Shown: piece after piece, positions 51,876 to 60,658 of the stretch
Layout of the letters: each line of letters starts with the position of its first letter
How positions within the stretch are numbered: position 1 is the stretch's first letter
Assembly (NCBI RefSeq): GCF_016811915.1
Contig: NZ_CP069127.1
Span: 4,622,001-4,686,000, forward strand
DNA length: 64,000 bases
Source of the DNA: Brevibacillus choshinensis
GTDB lineage: Bacteria; Bacillota; Bacilli; Brevibacillales; Brevibacillaceae
Reading direction: 5' to 3'
Position numbers and translations under genes: made by a program
The notes under the pieces: generated by a model
Database searches by the model: none
Seen by the model: only the letters and a program-made list of their open reading frames with translations
What the model was told of the DNA's origin: nothing

Positions 51876-51945
51876 CTTCCTGCTCCTCTCTGTTCCAGCC
51901 ACATGTGAGTTTCCCTGCCTGCTTTGATCCGAGTGCAAGCGCATG

Positions 51946-51990
51946 AAAAAGGCCAGTCCGTACACGCGTGATTGTGTTAGGCTGGCCTTA
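51946..51990 (-). terminator. rho-independent terminator after the DUF2785 gene
   Basis: On the minus strand, AAGGCCAG and CTGGCCTT pair across a long loop and are followed by TTTC. The 120 bp between it and the gene end show nothing else. Confidence 0.75.
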
Positions 51991-52109
51991 GCTGATTATG
52001 ATGGCTGTCAAAAATCGCGATCATCCGTATTTTGATTTTACCATTCGGATCATTGATTTTCAAAAATTTCCACAGTTTTGCACCTGCTCGATATTTTCCT
52101 GAGCAATGT

Positions 52110-52958
52110 CTACCTGATGGCATACCTATTCAATCTCTCCTCGGACGACAGCATCGCTGCCGCCAGACCCTTCCTGTCATCCTCCACTCCTCTTCTGAAA
52201 TAAAGGCTGCGCAGAAAGTTCTTGCTGTTCACGCAGGCGATCCGCTGACTGCGGCTTCTGGGCCATTCACTGCAATCTGCTAGGCCCTCGATCCAATCAG
52301 CCAGCTCGTTTTGGGAAAGCAGGTTTTGGTCGATCATGGTATCCACAATCGTCGCCATCCGCTCATCATCTTCGTCGCAGAAAATCGCTCTATCATTCTG
52401 CAGCATTCCTTTGACAGCGTCGAGCACCTCCAGCTGCACGGCTGCGTCACTCTCCGGGCACTGGATCAGCTCATCCAGCGCATCCGCACCGTGGGACGCT
52501 CCGTGAGCCCAGCCGCCATCTGTCACATAGCCGCGCAGGTCTTTTTCTTCCCGATAGTACCGGAGCAGCGCGTGCTTCAAACGGTCAAACTCCTTTTGCT
52601 CCAAAAAGGGCTGCTTCCTATGGCGCTGCAGAATCAATGCGATCGGCAGGACTGAAAACGTCCGTGTAAATACCGACTCGTCCTTCTCGTTCCCGATTTG
52701 ATAGAACAAATGCTGATCATCCGTCAGAGCTTCCAGCAATGTCGTCAGTTCCCTCCCCGTAAATCGCTTCTGCTCCGCAATCCACGCTTGAAAGGTCGGA
52801 TAGATCAGCTCGTCGCGCAAATGCGGATCGGGATCGCCGATGTAGTGCAAAAGCTGTGTCACAAAGCCTTGCAGCTCCTCTCCTTCTCGAAGCTGGTAAT
52901 GCTCCTCCTCCAAGCGCTGCAAGTCCCGAATCAACGCCATTCTTCTCTCATCCACCAT
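52110..52958 (-). CDS. DUF2785 domain protein
   Basis: A 282-residue, largely helical cytosolic protein. The DUF2785 signature GYVTDGGWAHGASHGADALDEL is present (about residues 170-190, written here in part). ATG at 52958 follows AGAGGATGAG. The function of the family is unknown. It lies between the DinB and MBL-fold genes without tight coupling to either. Confidence 0.85.
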   Translation of the reverse strand: MVDERRMALIRDLQRLEEEHYQLREGEELQGFVTQLLHYIGDPDPHLRDELIYPTFQAWIAEQKRFTGRELTTLLEALTDDQHLFYQIGNEKDESVFTRTFSVLPIALILQRHRKQPFLEQKEFDRLKHALLRYYREEKDLRGYVTDGGWAHGASHGADALDELIQCPESDAAVQLEVLDAVKGMLQNDRAIFCDEDDERMATIVDTMIDQNLLSQNELADWIEGLADCSEWPRSRSQRIACVNSKNFLRSLYFRRGVEDDRKGLAAAMLSSEERLNRYAIR

Positions 52959-53011
52959 CCGCTCATCCTCTCGATTTACATCTCCACGATCACCGCTTCC
53001 CTGCTATCGCT

Positions 53012-53764
53012 TCAACGATAAGCATTTTTGTGCCACTCGCTATGTAAAAAGGTGCAATCGCATTCTCTTGTTGCTTCTTCATAAGAAATTTCCTCGCTGC
53101 TACCAAGGATGGCGCGAAGATAAGCGATTCGATTCGCAATATCCTTCTCGATCTTCTGTTTTCCGCTAATCACGGCCCCATGACTGGGGATCAGCGTATA
53201 GTGACTGTAATCCTTCAGTTTCGTTAACGAATCAAAATGCCTCTTCACCGAGCTGTGAAAATCTACCGATGGCAATAAAGGCTCACCCTGATTGGAAAAA
53301 AGCAATTCGTCTCCGATATGCACATACTCGTCGTTGATGTTTACCAGAATGCTGCATGGGGCATGCCCTGGAAAAAGAGACAACGTCAGCGTATGTCGCC
53401 CAAAGCGGATCGAAAGAGTGTCTTCCACTACGACCGATGGCGTGAAAGTGGGATGGTCTTCCTTTTTCGTCCACTGATCGAGTGTGGTTTGATAATGAAC
53501 ACTTCCGTATAACGGTACCTCAGGCAATGCTTTCAAGCCATTGATATGATCGGGATGGAAATGGGAAAGGATAACGCTTTTGACGGCGATCCCTCTGCCT
53601 TCAAGATCCTGATACACTTCCCTTGCTTGATTTTCATAGGCCGTATCGATGAGAATCGCTTGATTTCCCTCTATCAAAGCCGTGATGGTGAAACCAACGT
53701 GTTTGCCTGGATCCGGATTGAAAGTATAAAGGACAATTCCATCAGATAGCTCCTGCTTGTGCAT
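53012..53764 (-). CDS. MBL-fold metallo-hydrolase
   Basis: A 250-residue metallo-beta-lactamase-fold hydrolase. The metal motif is complete: SHFHPDH (HxHxDH), a later FPGHAPCS histidine, the IGDELL aspartate and the C-terminal PSHGAV histidine. There is no signal peptide. Glyoxalase II, lactonase or quinolone-signal-like activities are all possible. I choose ATG at 53764, after AAGGAGGAAC. It lies 72 bp downstream of a WYL regulator gene, separated by a hairpin. Confidence 0.9.
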   Translation of the reverse strand: MHKQELSDGIVLYTFNPDPGKHVGFTITALIEGNQAILIDTAYENQAREVYQDLEGRGIAVKSVILSHFHPDHINGLKALPEVPLYGSVHYQTTLDQWTKKEDHPTFTPSVVVEDTLSIRFGRHTLTLSLFPGHAPCSILVNINDEYVHIGDELLFSNQGEPLLPSVDFHSSVKRHFDSLTKLKDYSHYTLIPSHGAVISGKQKIEKDIANRIAYLRAILGSSEEISYEEATRECDCTFLHSEWHKNAYR

Positions 53765-53817
53765 ACGTGTTCCTCCTTCTGGTTCATAACGGATGTTGTA
53801 CACCCACTATAAAACAA

Positions 53818-53845
53818 AATGACTGACACCTATCTGTCAGTCATT
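53818..53845 (-). terminator. perfect inverted repeat at the WYL/MBL junction
   Basis: AATGACTGACA and TGTCAGTCATT form a perfect 11-bp stem around a six-base loop. On the minus strand it is followed by TTGTTTT, so it should terminate the regulator transcript. It overlaps the regulator's last codons and lies in the MBL gene's promoter region, so it could double as the regulator's operator. Confidence 0.7.
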
Positions 53846-54766
53846 GTACGGGAGCAGCATTTCTTTTACATATTCTTTTAGTTCTTTCCTCAAATAATCG
53901 GGCTCGACGACCTGGCATTCCTTTCCAAAACCTAATATGAATTTGAGCAGCCCTTCTTCATAGGGAAATTGATCCACTACGACGAATTGGCCATTTTCTG
54001 TCTGATGAATGCAATCCTTTGAAAAATACTCGCTTAGCTGCTCGCCCATGCGGCGGGTAAACTGCAAGGTGACGGTGATGCTGTGGCGTTGATAGCTATC
54101 CTGGATGATCTTCTGAATTTGCTCCTTTGAGATCTCTTTTTTCACAAAAGGGCTGCCCAGCTTCAAATTCTTGATCCGCACGAGCTTGAACCTTCTGTAG
54201 TCGTTCCGTTCTCTGCAAAAAGCAAACAAGTACCATTGACCTTGGGAATATGCAATTTGAAGCGGCTCTACAGTCCGCTGGAAATACTCCAGGTTTCTGT
54301 TGATGTAGTCGAACACGACCAATTTATCCTCTTCGATGGCCTTGCTCAGCAAAGAAACATGCTCCTTCCATTCATGCTTCATGCTGAACGGAGACATCGC
54401 AATGCTCCATTTGTCTGGATGGCTTCGCTCTTGCTTGAACGTATTCTCGATCTTCAACGACATAGCATGGAACTTCTCGCTCTTCCCAAATTCAAAGTTC
54501 AGTTGATCCATGACCGCCATGAAAGTATGAGCTTCCTCTTTGTTTAAAAATAAATTGTCCACCGTATAGTTTTCCATGATGGAATAGCCCCCGCCCCTTC
54601 CGCCGACGGAGGCGACCGGAATGCCTGCTTCGCTTATTTTCTCGATATCCCGGTAAATCGTGCGCAAGGATACCTCAAAATGCTCCGCAAGCTCTTTGCC
54701 TGTGACCATCCCTTTTTTGGATATCATGAGCAGCATGGCAAGCAATCGATCTACGCGCATATCCAT
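53837..54766 (-). CDS. YafY-type transcriptional regulator (HTH_11 and WYL domains)
   Basis: A 309-residue regulator. The N-terminal winged helix (KELAEHFEVSLRTIYRDIE) is followed by a WYL domain (about 140-225, with YSQGQWYLFAFCRERNDYR at its core) and the WCX C-terminal extension. WYL domains sense nucleic acids or small ligands. No good ribosome binding site precedes ATG 54766; the ATG two codons later is equally possible. The MBL hydrolase downstream on the same strand is the likely partner. Confidence 0.88.
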   Translation of the reverse strand: MDMRVDRLLAMLLMISKKGMVTGKELAEHFEVSLRTIYRDIEKISEAGIPVASVGGRGGGYSIMENYTVDNLFLNKEEAHTFMAVMDQLNFEFGKSEKFHAMSLKIENTFKQERSHPDKWSIAMSPFSMKHEWKEHVSLLSKAIEEDKLVVFDYINRNLEYFQRTVEPLQIAYSQGQWYLFAFCRERNDYRRFKLVRIKNLKLGSPFVKKEISKEQIQKIIQDSYQRHSITVTLQFTRRMGEQLSEYFSKDCIHQTENGQFVVVDQFPYEEGLLKFILGFGKECQVVEPDYLRKELKEYVKEMLLPYND

Positions 54767-54834
54767 GTGTGACGCTGCATTTGCACAACGTCTCCTCCGT
54801 TTTTTCTCTGGCAGCGTGCCAAACCAAAGAATAC

Positions 54835-54859
54835 GGAACCACTCCTGTCATGGTTCCGC
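54835..54859 (-). terminator. hairpin after the nitroreductase gene
   Basis: CGGAACCA and TGGTTCCG pair across a nine-base loop. The T tail on the minus strand (TATTCTTT) is weak, so this is a probable but not certain terminator. Confidence 0.55.
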
Positions 54860-54871
54860 ATCCTTCCTTTT

Positions 54872-55432
54872 TTACAGCCACGTCGTCTTCTTGTCCACCT
54901 CTTCACGAGCGGTAGCCGGGACCTCAGCCTCCGGATATCCGATAAACAGCGTGCCGACTACCTTTTTGTTCTCAGGCGATCCGAGGAACTTCATCAACCG
55001 CTCGTCCCGCACCAAGCCCACACCTCTCGTGCGCCACACCATGCCGAGACCGAGTTCTTTTGCTGCCAGCCACATGGAGTGAATGGCGCAGCATACCGCA
55101 TATTCATTATCTTCCGACGATGCCTCGTCACCGGGGATGATGTCCGCTGTCGCGACAATGACCAACGGCGTTTTTTCCAGTACGGCTAACGATTCCTTGA
55201 CGAGGTGGGGCTTAGTCGGAAAGCGCTCCAGCAAAAATTCCTGGGCGATCGCCTCGAACCGTTCCTTGGCCTCTCCGCGAATCACATAAAAATGCCATGG
55301 CTGACGCAGTCGATCGTTCGGAGCGAGGACAGCACTCTCCAGCAGCGCTTGAATTTTTTCCGTCTCGACCTCTTTGGGCAAATAATTCCGCACAGCTCTT
55401 CTGCTTTTCAACAAATCCATTACGCTCATCAT
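54872..55432 (-). CDS. nitroreductase family protein
   Basis: A 186-residue FMN-dependent NAD(P)H oxidoreductase. The FMN-binding SRRAVRNYLP near the start, NDRLRQPWHFYVI and the C-terminal GYPEAE are typical. It is a short member, close to the YdjA/YfkO-like size class. I choose the first ATG of the ATGATG pair at 55432, after AAAGGGAG. The substrate is unknown. It stands alone. Confidence 0.9.
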   Translation of the reverse strand: MMSVMDLLKSRRAVRNYLPKEVETEKIQALLESAVLAPNDRLRQPWHFYVIRGEAKERFEAIAQEFLLERFPTKPHLVKESLAVLEKTPLVIVATADIIPGDEASSEDNEYAVCCAIHSMWLAAKELGLGMVWRTRGVGLVRDERLMKFLGSPENKKVVGTLFIGYPEAEVPATAREEVDKKTTWL

Positions 55433-55540
55433 TCTCTCTCCCTTTAAAAGACTGCATGATCCCATCCTTCCATTATATACAAGCTGTAGTCCGCTCGCAT
55501 AGAACGCTAATGATCGGCCGAGCATCTGCCGGCTCTCCGA

Positions 55541-55583
55541 AAAGAAAAAGCGACTCCCCCATGAATAGGCTGGGTAAGTCGCT
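55541..55583 (-). terminator. rho-independent terminator after the DUF2007-like gene
   Basis: On the minus strand, AGCGACT and AGTCGCT pair across a 21-base loop and are followed by TTTTTCTTTT. Confidence 0.85.
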
Positions 55584-55600
55584 CCGTCCCTTGCTGTCGT

Positions 55601-55852
55601 TTACCTGCTATGAATGGCTGCCTGGGCCTTGTACTCGTCTTCCTTGGCAACATAAATATCGTACTGCGTAAAATCCTTTGCCGGAAAGGTCGGGAAGGAT
55701 CCTCGAAGACGCTGGTGGTCGTAGTGCGACCTGGTCCGAAACGAAACCCCAGCCGCCGTTAGCTTCTGAACCACCCGGATGTATTCCTCGCTGCCAAAAG
55801 CCGTATAGATCAAGCATTTGCTTCTGGAAAACAAGAAATCGAACAGGCCCAT
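55601..55852 (-). CDS. small cytosolic protein, DUF2007-like
   Basis: An 83-residue protein with an alternating alpha/beta pattern and the ending YDIYVAKEDEYKAQAAIHSR, like the DUF2007 'putative signal transducing' family. ATG at 55852 has GGGGGA nine bases upstream. It follows argH by 71 bp on the same strand and ends at a terminator, so it may be the last gene of that operon. Function unknown. Confidence 0.7.
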   Translation of the reverse strand: MGLFDFLFSRSKCLIYTAFGSEEYIRVVQKLTAAGVSFRTRSHYDHQRLRGSFPTFPAKDFTQYDIYVAKEDEYKAQAAIHSR

Positions 55853-55923
55853 AGTCAAATTCCCCCATTCCTTTTACAGGTATACGTCTCCCCGTCATGA
55901 ATGGTTTCACTGACCCCGTTCGA

Positions 55924-57243
55924 TCAGCGCAGCAGGCCTACCTTGATTCCTTTGTTCAAGATGCTCGGATAATCGATGAACGCGTAGATGTCATCATCGA
56001 TAAAGGAACTGATCTGCTTCAATTCTTCCAGAGTCAACTCTTCGATCGCTTTCTGATGATCCTCGCAATAAATCACGATGGAACCGACGATGCTGTGCGC
56101 ATCCCGAAATGCGACCCCTTTGCTGACCAAATAATCCGCTACCTCTGTTGCATTCAGGAAGCCTTCCTTCACAGCCCTCTTCATGTTTTCGTGATTGACC
56201 TTCATCGTCGCGATCATCCTGGACATGATCGCCAGGCACGATAGGACGGTATCCAAGGCATCGAAGAAAGGCTCCTTGTCTTCCTGCATGTCTTTGTTGT
56301 ACGCGAGCGGCAAGCCTTTCATCGTGGTGAGCAGCGAAGTCAATGAGCCGTACACCCGGCCCGTTTTTCCACGAATGAGCTCGGCAGCGTCCGGATTTTT
56401 CTTTTGCGGCATAATGCTGCTGCCCGTCGAGTACGCATCATCGATCTGGATGAATCTGAATTCCTGACTGCTCCACAAAATCAGCTCTTCACTCAATCGG
56501 CTCAGATGCATCATGAGGATGGAGAAGCCAGACATCAGCTCCAGCAAATAATCGCGATCGCTTACCCCATCCAGGAAGTTGTCGACCGGCTTTGCGAATC
56601 CAAGCTCTTCGGCCGTCATATCTCTGTCAATGGTATGCGTGGTACCAGCCAAAGCTCCGCAGCCAAGAGGGCTTTCATTCATGATCTCGATTGCGTTTTC
56701 CACTCTTTGCTTGTCGCGCTTCAGCATCTGATCGTACGCCAGCAAATGGTGCTGGAAGGTGACGACCTGCGCTCGCTGCAGATGCGTGTAGCCAGGCATG
56801 ATGACATTGTTTTCTCTTGCCTTGTCTTGCAGGCTTTGCTTCAGGTCTTCGATCGCCTGGATGACCTCCTGCGCCTTGCGTTTCGCGTAGAGACGGATAT
56901 CCACCGCCACCTGGTCATTTCTGCTGCGTGCGGTATGGAGTTTTTTTGCGGTGCTTCCGATCCGCTCCGTCAGATTTGCTTCTACAAAGCTATGGATATC
57001 TTCAAAATTTCCATCGATCGGCAATGCTCCCGCTTCGATATCTTCGAGAATGGAGATGAGCCCTTTGACAATCTCCTCTCCCTCCTGCTGGGTGAGCAGA
57101 CCGCTATGCATCAGCATGTTGACGTGGGCGATGCTCCCTTTGATATCCTCCGCATACAGTCTTTGATCCACATGGAGAGAACTGTTGAAGTCCTCCATGA
57201 GCTTGTTTTCTTCTTTTCGAAAACGGCCACCCCAAAGCTTCAT
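55924..57243 (-). CDS. argH: argininosuccinate lyase homologue
   Basis: A 439-residue enzyme of the aspartase/fumarase superfamily that releases fumarate and arginine from argininosuccinate. MKLWGGRF at the start, HTARSRNDQ, the THLQRAQ motif and the catalytic signature GSSIMPQKKNPD are intact. I choose ATG at 57243, which is the family start, after AAGGAGAG. It is not next to argG. Instead it is downstream of an APC permease and a dedicated regulator, so it may be a second, inducible copy acting on an imported argininosuccinate-like compound. Confidence 0.9.
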   Translation of the reverse strand: MKLWGGRFRKEENKLMEDFNSSLHVDQRLYAEDIKGSIAHVNMLMHSGLLTQQEGEEIVKGLISILEDIEAGALPIDGNFEDIHSFVEANLTERIGSTAKKLHTARSRNDQVAVDIRLYAKRKAQEVIQAIEDLKQSLQDKARENNVIMPGYTHLQRAQVVTFQHHLLAYDQMLKRDKQRVENAIEIMNESPLGCGALAGTTHTIDRDMTAEELGFAKPVDNFLDGVSDRDYLLELMSGFSILMMHLSRLSEELILWSSQEFRFIQIDDAYSTGSSIMPQKKNPDAAELIRGKTGRVYGSLTSLLTTMKGLPLAYNKDMQEDKEPFFDALDTVLSCLAIMSRMIATMKVNHENMKRAVKEGFLNATEVADYLVSKGVAFRDAHSIVGSIVIYCEDHQKAIEELTLEELKQISSFIDDDIYAFIDYPSILNKGIKVGLLR

Positions 57244-57273
57244 AGCCCTGCTCTCCTTTTCTCCCATTCGTGT

Positions 57274-58845
57274 TTACGATGGATTCGTGATGCTTTCCTC
57301 CAGCTCTGCCACGTTCCCTTTTTTGCGCATGTACCACACCCCGTTATAGACAGCCAGGTAGTAAAAGGCAAATCCGGCCACTGCTGCAATCAGCGACATG
57401 TATGGCTCAGGAAGAATGCCGATACCACCGAAATTGCCCAGATAGGACAAAGCGATCAGCATGAGGATATACACAATCAGGTACAATCCGCCAAGGATCT
57501 CTTCTGTTTTATGCTTCCGGATAAAATGGACGATCAAGTAACATCCCACTCCGATGATCAGACCCGTAATGCCCAGCTGCACCTTGCTCCACTTCGTCCA
57601 ATAAATCAGAAGCGTCGCGAACACAAAGGCCAGAGGTGCGATCACGCTCATGCCCGGCAGGCCTTTGTCTTTCGTCAGGCCAACCTTGCGGAATACCATG
57701 ACGGTTACGCAGGCAGAAGCGTACTTGTAGATCCCGATCGCTCCCACGATGGCGACGATCGCCGTCCAGCTCTTCAACGGGAACAAGAATAAGAGTCCGA
57801 TGACAAAATTGAAAGCGAGGGCGCGAGTCGGGACACCAAAGCGTTTATTGATCACACCGAAGTACCCTGGCAAAAATCCGCTTTTCGCCATTCCGAACAC
57901 ATGGCGGGAGGTTCCCGCTGTATACGCAAGCGCAGAGCCAGTCGGAGATATCATGGCATCCGCGGTAATGATCCAGGACAGCCAAACCATATTGGCAATC
58001 ATGGCCAGATTGGCAAACGGAGAATCAAATTTGATTCCGCTCCAGCCATTCGCCAGCATCTCAGGTGGAACCGCGCCGATAAAGACGACTTGCAGCAGCA
58101 CATACATGATCGCCGCTACGACGAGAGAGGCAATCAGCGCCAACGGGATGTTTCTCCGCGGATTGACCACTTCTCCGCTCATCATGATAACGTTGCCAAA
58201 ACCGGTGTAAGCAAAGAAAATTCCGCTTGTGAGGATGGCACTTAAGCCGGCGCTGTAGCCGTTCGGTGCGAATCCTTGGCTCGTGAAGTTCTCTGCATGG
58301 AAGCCTGTCATGAAAAACGCCAGAATTGTGAGGACGGGCACGACAAATTTGATGACGGTAATGACCGTGTTTGTGACCGCGAACAGCTTTACCCCGAAAT
58401 AGTTGAATACGACAAAGAAGATCATCAGGACGGTTGCAGCCAAAATGCCCGTTGTCGTCAGTTTTTCAGTAGCTACATCATAGAGCCCTGGCCAAAACTG
58501 ATTGGCGTACTGAATCACCCCAGCCGATTCCACGGGTGCCGTCGCACAGTAGCCGAGCCAAATCGAGTAGCTGGTCACGGTCGCCAGCATGCTTCCATGA
58601 GAATAGAGCGGGTAGCGCCCTAATCCGCCTGATTCGGGCTTGACCCTTCCCAGTTCGGCATACACCATCGCGATGAAAGTAATCACGACTGCACCGATCA
58701 GCCAGGAAAGAATAGCGGCAGGTCCCGCCAGCTTCGCCGTAGCCCATGGACCAAACAGCCAGCTCGATCCGATAATTCCCCCGAGAGAAAGTGCCGTAAG
58801 AGACCAAAATCCCATTTTCTTTTTCAAGTATTGTTCTTGATCCAT
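57274..58845 (-). CDS. APC family amino acid permease
   Basis: A 523-residue carrier with about 12-14 membrane helices. The start GFWSLTALSLGGIIGSSWLFGPW is the APC superfamily first helix with the GxIGxG-like substrate loop (GGIIGSSW). Other conserved parts are FFAYTGFGNVIMMSGEVVNPRR. ATG at 58845 follows GAGAGGT. argH starts 30 bp downstream on the same strand, which ties transport to argininosuccinate lyase chemistry. The regulator at 59075-60370 reads towards it. Confidence 0.9.
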   Translation of the reverse strand: MDQEQYLKKKMGFWSLTALSLGGIIGSSWLFGPWATAKLAGPAAILSWLIGAVVITFIAMVYAELGRVKPESGGLGRYPLYSHGSMLATVTSYSIWLGYCATAPVESAGVIQYANQFWPGLYDVATEKLTTTGILAATVLMIFFVVFNYFGVKLFAVTNTVITVIKFVVPVLTILAFFMTGFHAENFTSQGFAPNGYSAGLSAILTSGIFFAYTGFGNVIMMSGEVVNPRRNIPLALIASLVVAAIMYVLLQVVFIGAVPPEMLANGWSGIKFDSPFANLAMIANMVWLSWIITADAMISPTGSALAYTAGTSRHVFGMAKSGFLPGYFGVINKRFGVPTRALAFNFVIGLLFLFPLKSWTAIVAIVGAIGIYKYASACVTVMVFRKVGLTKDKGLPGMSVIAPLAFVFATLLIYWTKWSKVQLGITGLIIGVGCYLIVHFIRKHKTEEILGGLYLIVYILMLIALSYLGNFGGIGILPEPYMSLIAAVAGFAFYYLAVYNGVWYMRKKGNVAELEESITNPS

Positions 58846-58999
58846 GAAATTACCTCTCTCTTCACGTTGTGTAGGCAACTCTATTCAGAATGACAGGTAG
58901 ACTCCTTTCTCGTATTTTGTGAAGCCGCCCCTAAGAACTCAACCCCAAGCATGAGCGAAAGTTAATTTAGGGTAATAAAAGGGTAAATGAACTAAATGA

Positions 59000-59028
59000 A
59001 TTATATTTGAATCATTCTTATTTTTCAA
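59000..59028 (-). promoter_or_regulatory. sigma-A-like promoter for the permease-argH operon
   Basis: On the minus strand, TTGAAA (59028-59023) and TATAAT (59005-59000) are separated by exactly 17 bp. Directly downstream are two tandem TTCATTTA copies, which could be a regulator site. The predicted leader to ATG 58845 is about 150 nt. Confidence 0.75.
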
Positions 59029-59049
59029 TGCGAAATAGTAAGAAAATAA

Positions 59050-59080
59050 AAATAACCATCCAGATGATGAATGGTTATTT
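59050..59080 (-). terminator. rho-independent terminator at the end of the regulator gene
   Basis: AAATAACCAT and ATGGTTATTT pair across an 11-base loop; on the minus strand it is followed by TTATTTTC. The stem begins within the stop codon of the regulator. Confidence 0.8.
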
Positions 59081-60370
59081 CAAGCGATATCTTTTTCCCG
59101 GCCTTCCCCTCGTTGAAAAGGACTCTTCCCCAATATATTCCGCCAAATCCACTTCACAAAGACTTCCCATGAACCGCCGCGCATTCCGTTCATCCCAATA
59201 CAGATGAGCAGCTACATCTTTGACCGTGAAGTCATTCCAATTCATCCTCTTGATCAATGCGGTTAGCTTATGATAGTTTTTGACGCTCATTTTGACGCTT
59301 TTCAGTTTTTCCATCAGATCTTTGTCATCAAAACGGTAAGAGAAGCTGAGTTCCTCCTCCTCCCCTGCGGATTGAATGATGGTTCCGTCCTCACGAATGA
59401 TCACGATCCCATGTTCATCCTTTTCCTTTGACAGCTGCAGAGCCCGCTGCGCATTGATCTCAGCGGAATGGTACGTCACTCCGTACCCGACTCCTACACT
59501 GACCGTATGATCCGCTTCCTCTGAAAGCTGACTGACCGTATCCTGAAGCACTTTGATTTCCCGTTCGATCGCTCCACGAGAACTGAAGATCACATATCGC
59601 CCGTTTCCTTTTTCAAGCAAGGATCCATCCAGCTTCTCACAATACCGCAGCAGCGTTTCTTTTACCTTCATTTCAAAGAACTGCAGCTGGTAGGAGCTTT
59701 TCGCCTTTTCGCTGATCTTGTCAAAATGCTCGATTTCCACCATTTGAACGCCAATCTGCGTATCTTTATAGAAAAAGGTCCGCCTCTTCTCGGCAAGAAT
59801 GCGCAACGCTTGCCGAATCTCCATGTCCGTACTGGATATTCGGTAGGTCGGCACACCCGCCTCTGTCAGCGCCACTGCGACTGCCTCGAAACAAGTCAAA
59901 GCGCCCTTCGTTTTTTCGCTTAGGTACAATTCCAGATGGAAATCGATGAGCTCTCGTGTGCTCGATTTCTCATCAAACGTCTTCACATAGACATCCTGGG
60001 GAGTGATCTCAATTTGCTGCAGAGCCTGCTCCAGGTGCGAGGTCGTAATCTCGTCGATGCTTACTTTGCTTAAAAATTCGTGCTGATAGTACCCCATATG
60101 CAAAAGGCTTTTATAGATACCCGATTCTGTATGCTGAATGTAGACTAGCTTTTCATCTGCTTGCAGTGTGTTTTTCGCTACCATGTAAGAAATCTGACCC
60201 GAAAAAAGCCAGACATCGACAGCATGGTCGTTCTCCCGGACAATCCCTTCCGTCTCCTGAAAGTCGCGGTAAGGAAAAGCGACGAATTCCATGGTCGGCT
60301 CATATTCTTTTCCCAGATGCAGAATACGTTCTATCGATGAATGAGGACCGATAACCCCAACTTTATACAT
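59075..60370 (-). CDS. transcriptional regulator with degenerate GGDEF-like and winged-helix domains
   Basis: A 431-residue protein starting MYKVGVIGPHSSIERIL. The N-terminal half resembles a receiver- or periplasmic-binding-like alpha/beta fold. Residues about 210-330 look like a degenerate GGDEF-type domain (SVGVGYGVTYHSAEINAQRA) and the C-terminus is a winged helix with a basic tail (STRGRPGKRYRLK). I know similar proteins only as uncharacterised Bacillus regulators. It lies upstream of the permease-argH operon on the same strand, separated by a terminator, and is its likely regulator. The ligand is unknown. Confidence 0.7.
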   Translation of the reverse strand: MYKVGVIGPHSSIERILHLGKEYEPTMEFVAFPYRDFQETEGIVRENDHAVDVWLFSGQISYMVAKNTLQADEKLVYIQHTESGIYKSLLHMGYYQHEFLSKVSIDEITTSHLEQALQQIEITPQDVYVKTFDEKSSTRELIDFHLELYLSEKTKGALTCFEAVAVALTEAGVPTYRISSTDMEIRQALRILAEKRRTFFYKDTQIGVQMVEIEHFDKISEKAKSSYQLQFFEMKVKETLLRYCEKLDGSLLEKGNGRYVIFSSRGAIEREIKVLQDTVSQLSEEADHTVSVGVGYGVTYHSAEINAQRALQLSKEKDEHGIVIIREDGTIIQSAGEEEELSFSYRFDDKDLMEKLKSVKMSVKNYHKLTALIKRMNWNDFTVKDVAAHLYWDERNARRFMGSLCEVDLAEYIGEESFSTRGRPGKRYRLK

Positions 60371-60519
60371 GATTACCTCCTATTCAAAAAGACCCGTAAT
60401 TCCTATTGTAACATGGCGGCAGCTTCAGAAGAACAATCGGCAGACATGGAGAAAATCGCAGCTTCGACCCCCAATCCTCCAGCATTCACTAGAATAGGTT
60501 CGTCTCCCAAATACTGAAA

Positions 60520-60548
60520 TTGTAATGTTTCCATAAAGGATCTATAAT
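60520..60548 (+). promoter_or_regulatory. sigma-A-like promoter for brnQ
   Basis: TTGTAA at 60520-60525 and TATAAT at 60543-60548 with a 17-bp spacer. The leader to ATG 60659 is about 105 nt and shows no T-box or obvious attenuator. Confidence 0.75.
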
Positions 60549-60658
60549 GGATGTCTGTTCATAATGCCGAACGTTAATTGACAGTAAAATTTGAATTTTT
60601 CGCAGTCAGCCGAACGGTATTTCATAGCTTCAAGGTTAAGGCTGATAGGAGGTTTTTT

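Noticed and set aside
56404..57792. 462-codon open frame on the plus strand opposite argH and the permease
   Set aside because: It lies wholly antisense to two well-supported genes, spans their junction, and its product is His/Arg/Gln-rich without any family character. It reflects codon bias of the real genes.
60549..60658. T-box or leader attenuator before brnQ
   Set aside because: No T-box sequence, specifier loop or terminator hairpin is seen in the short leader.
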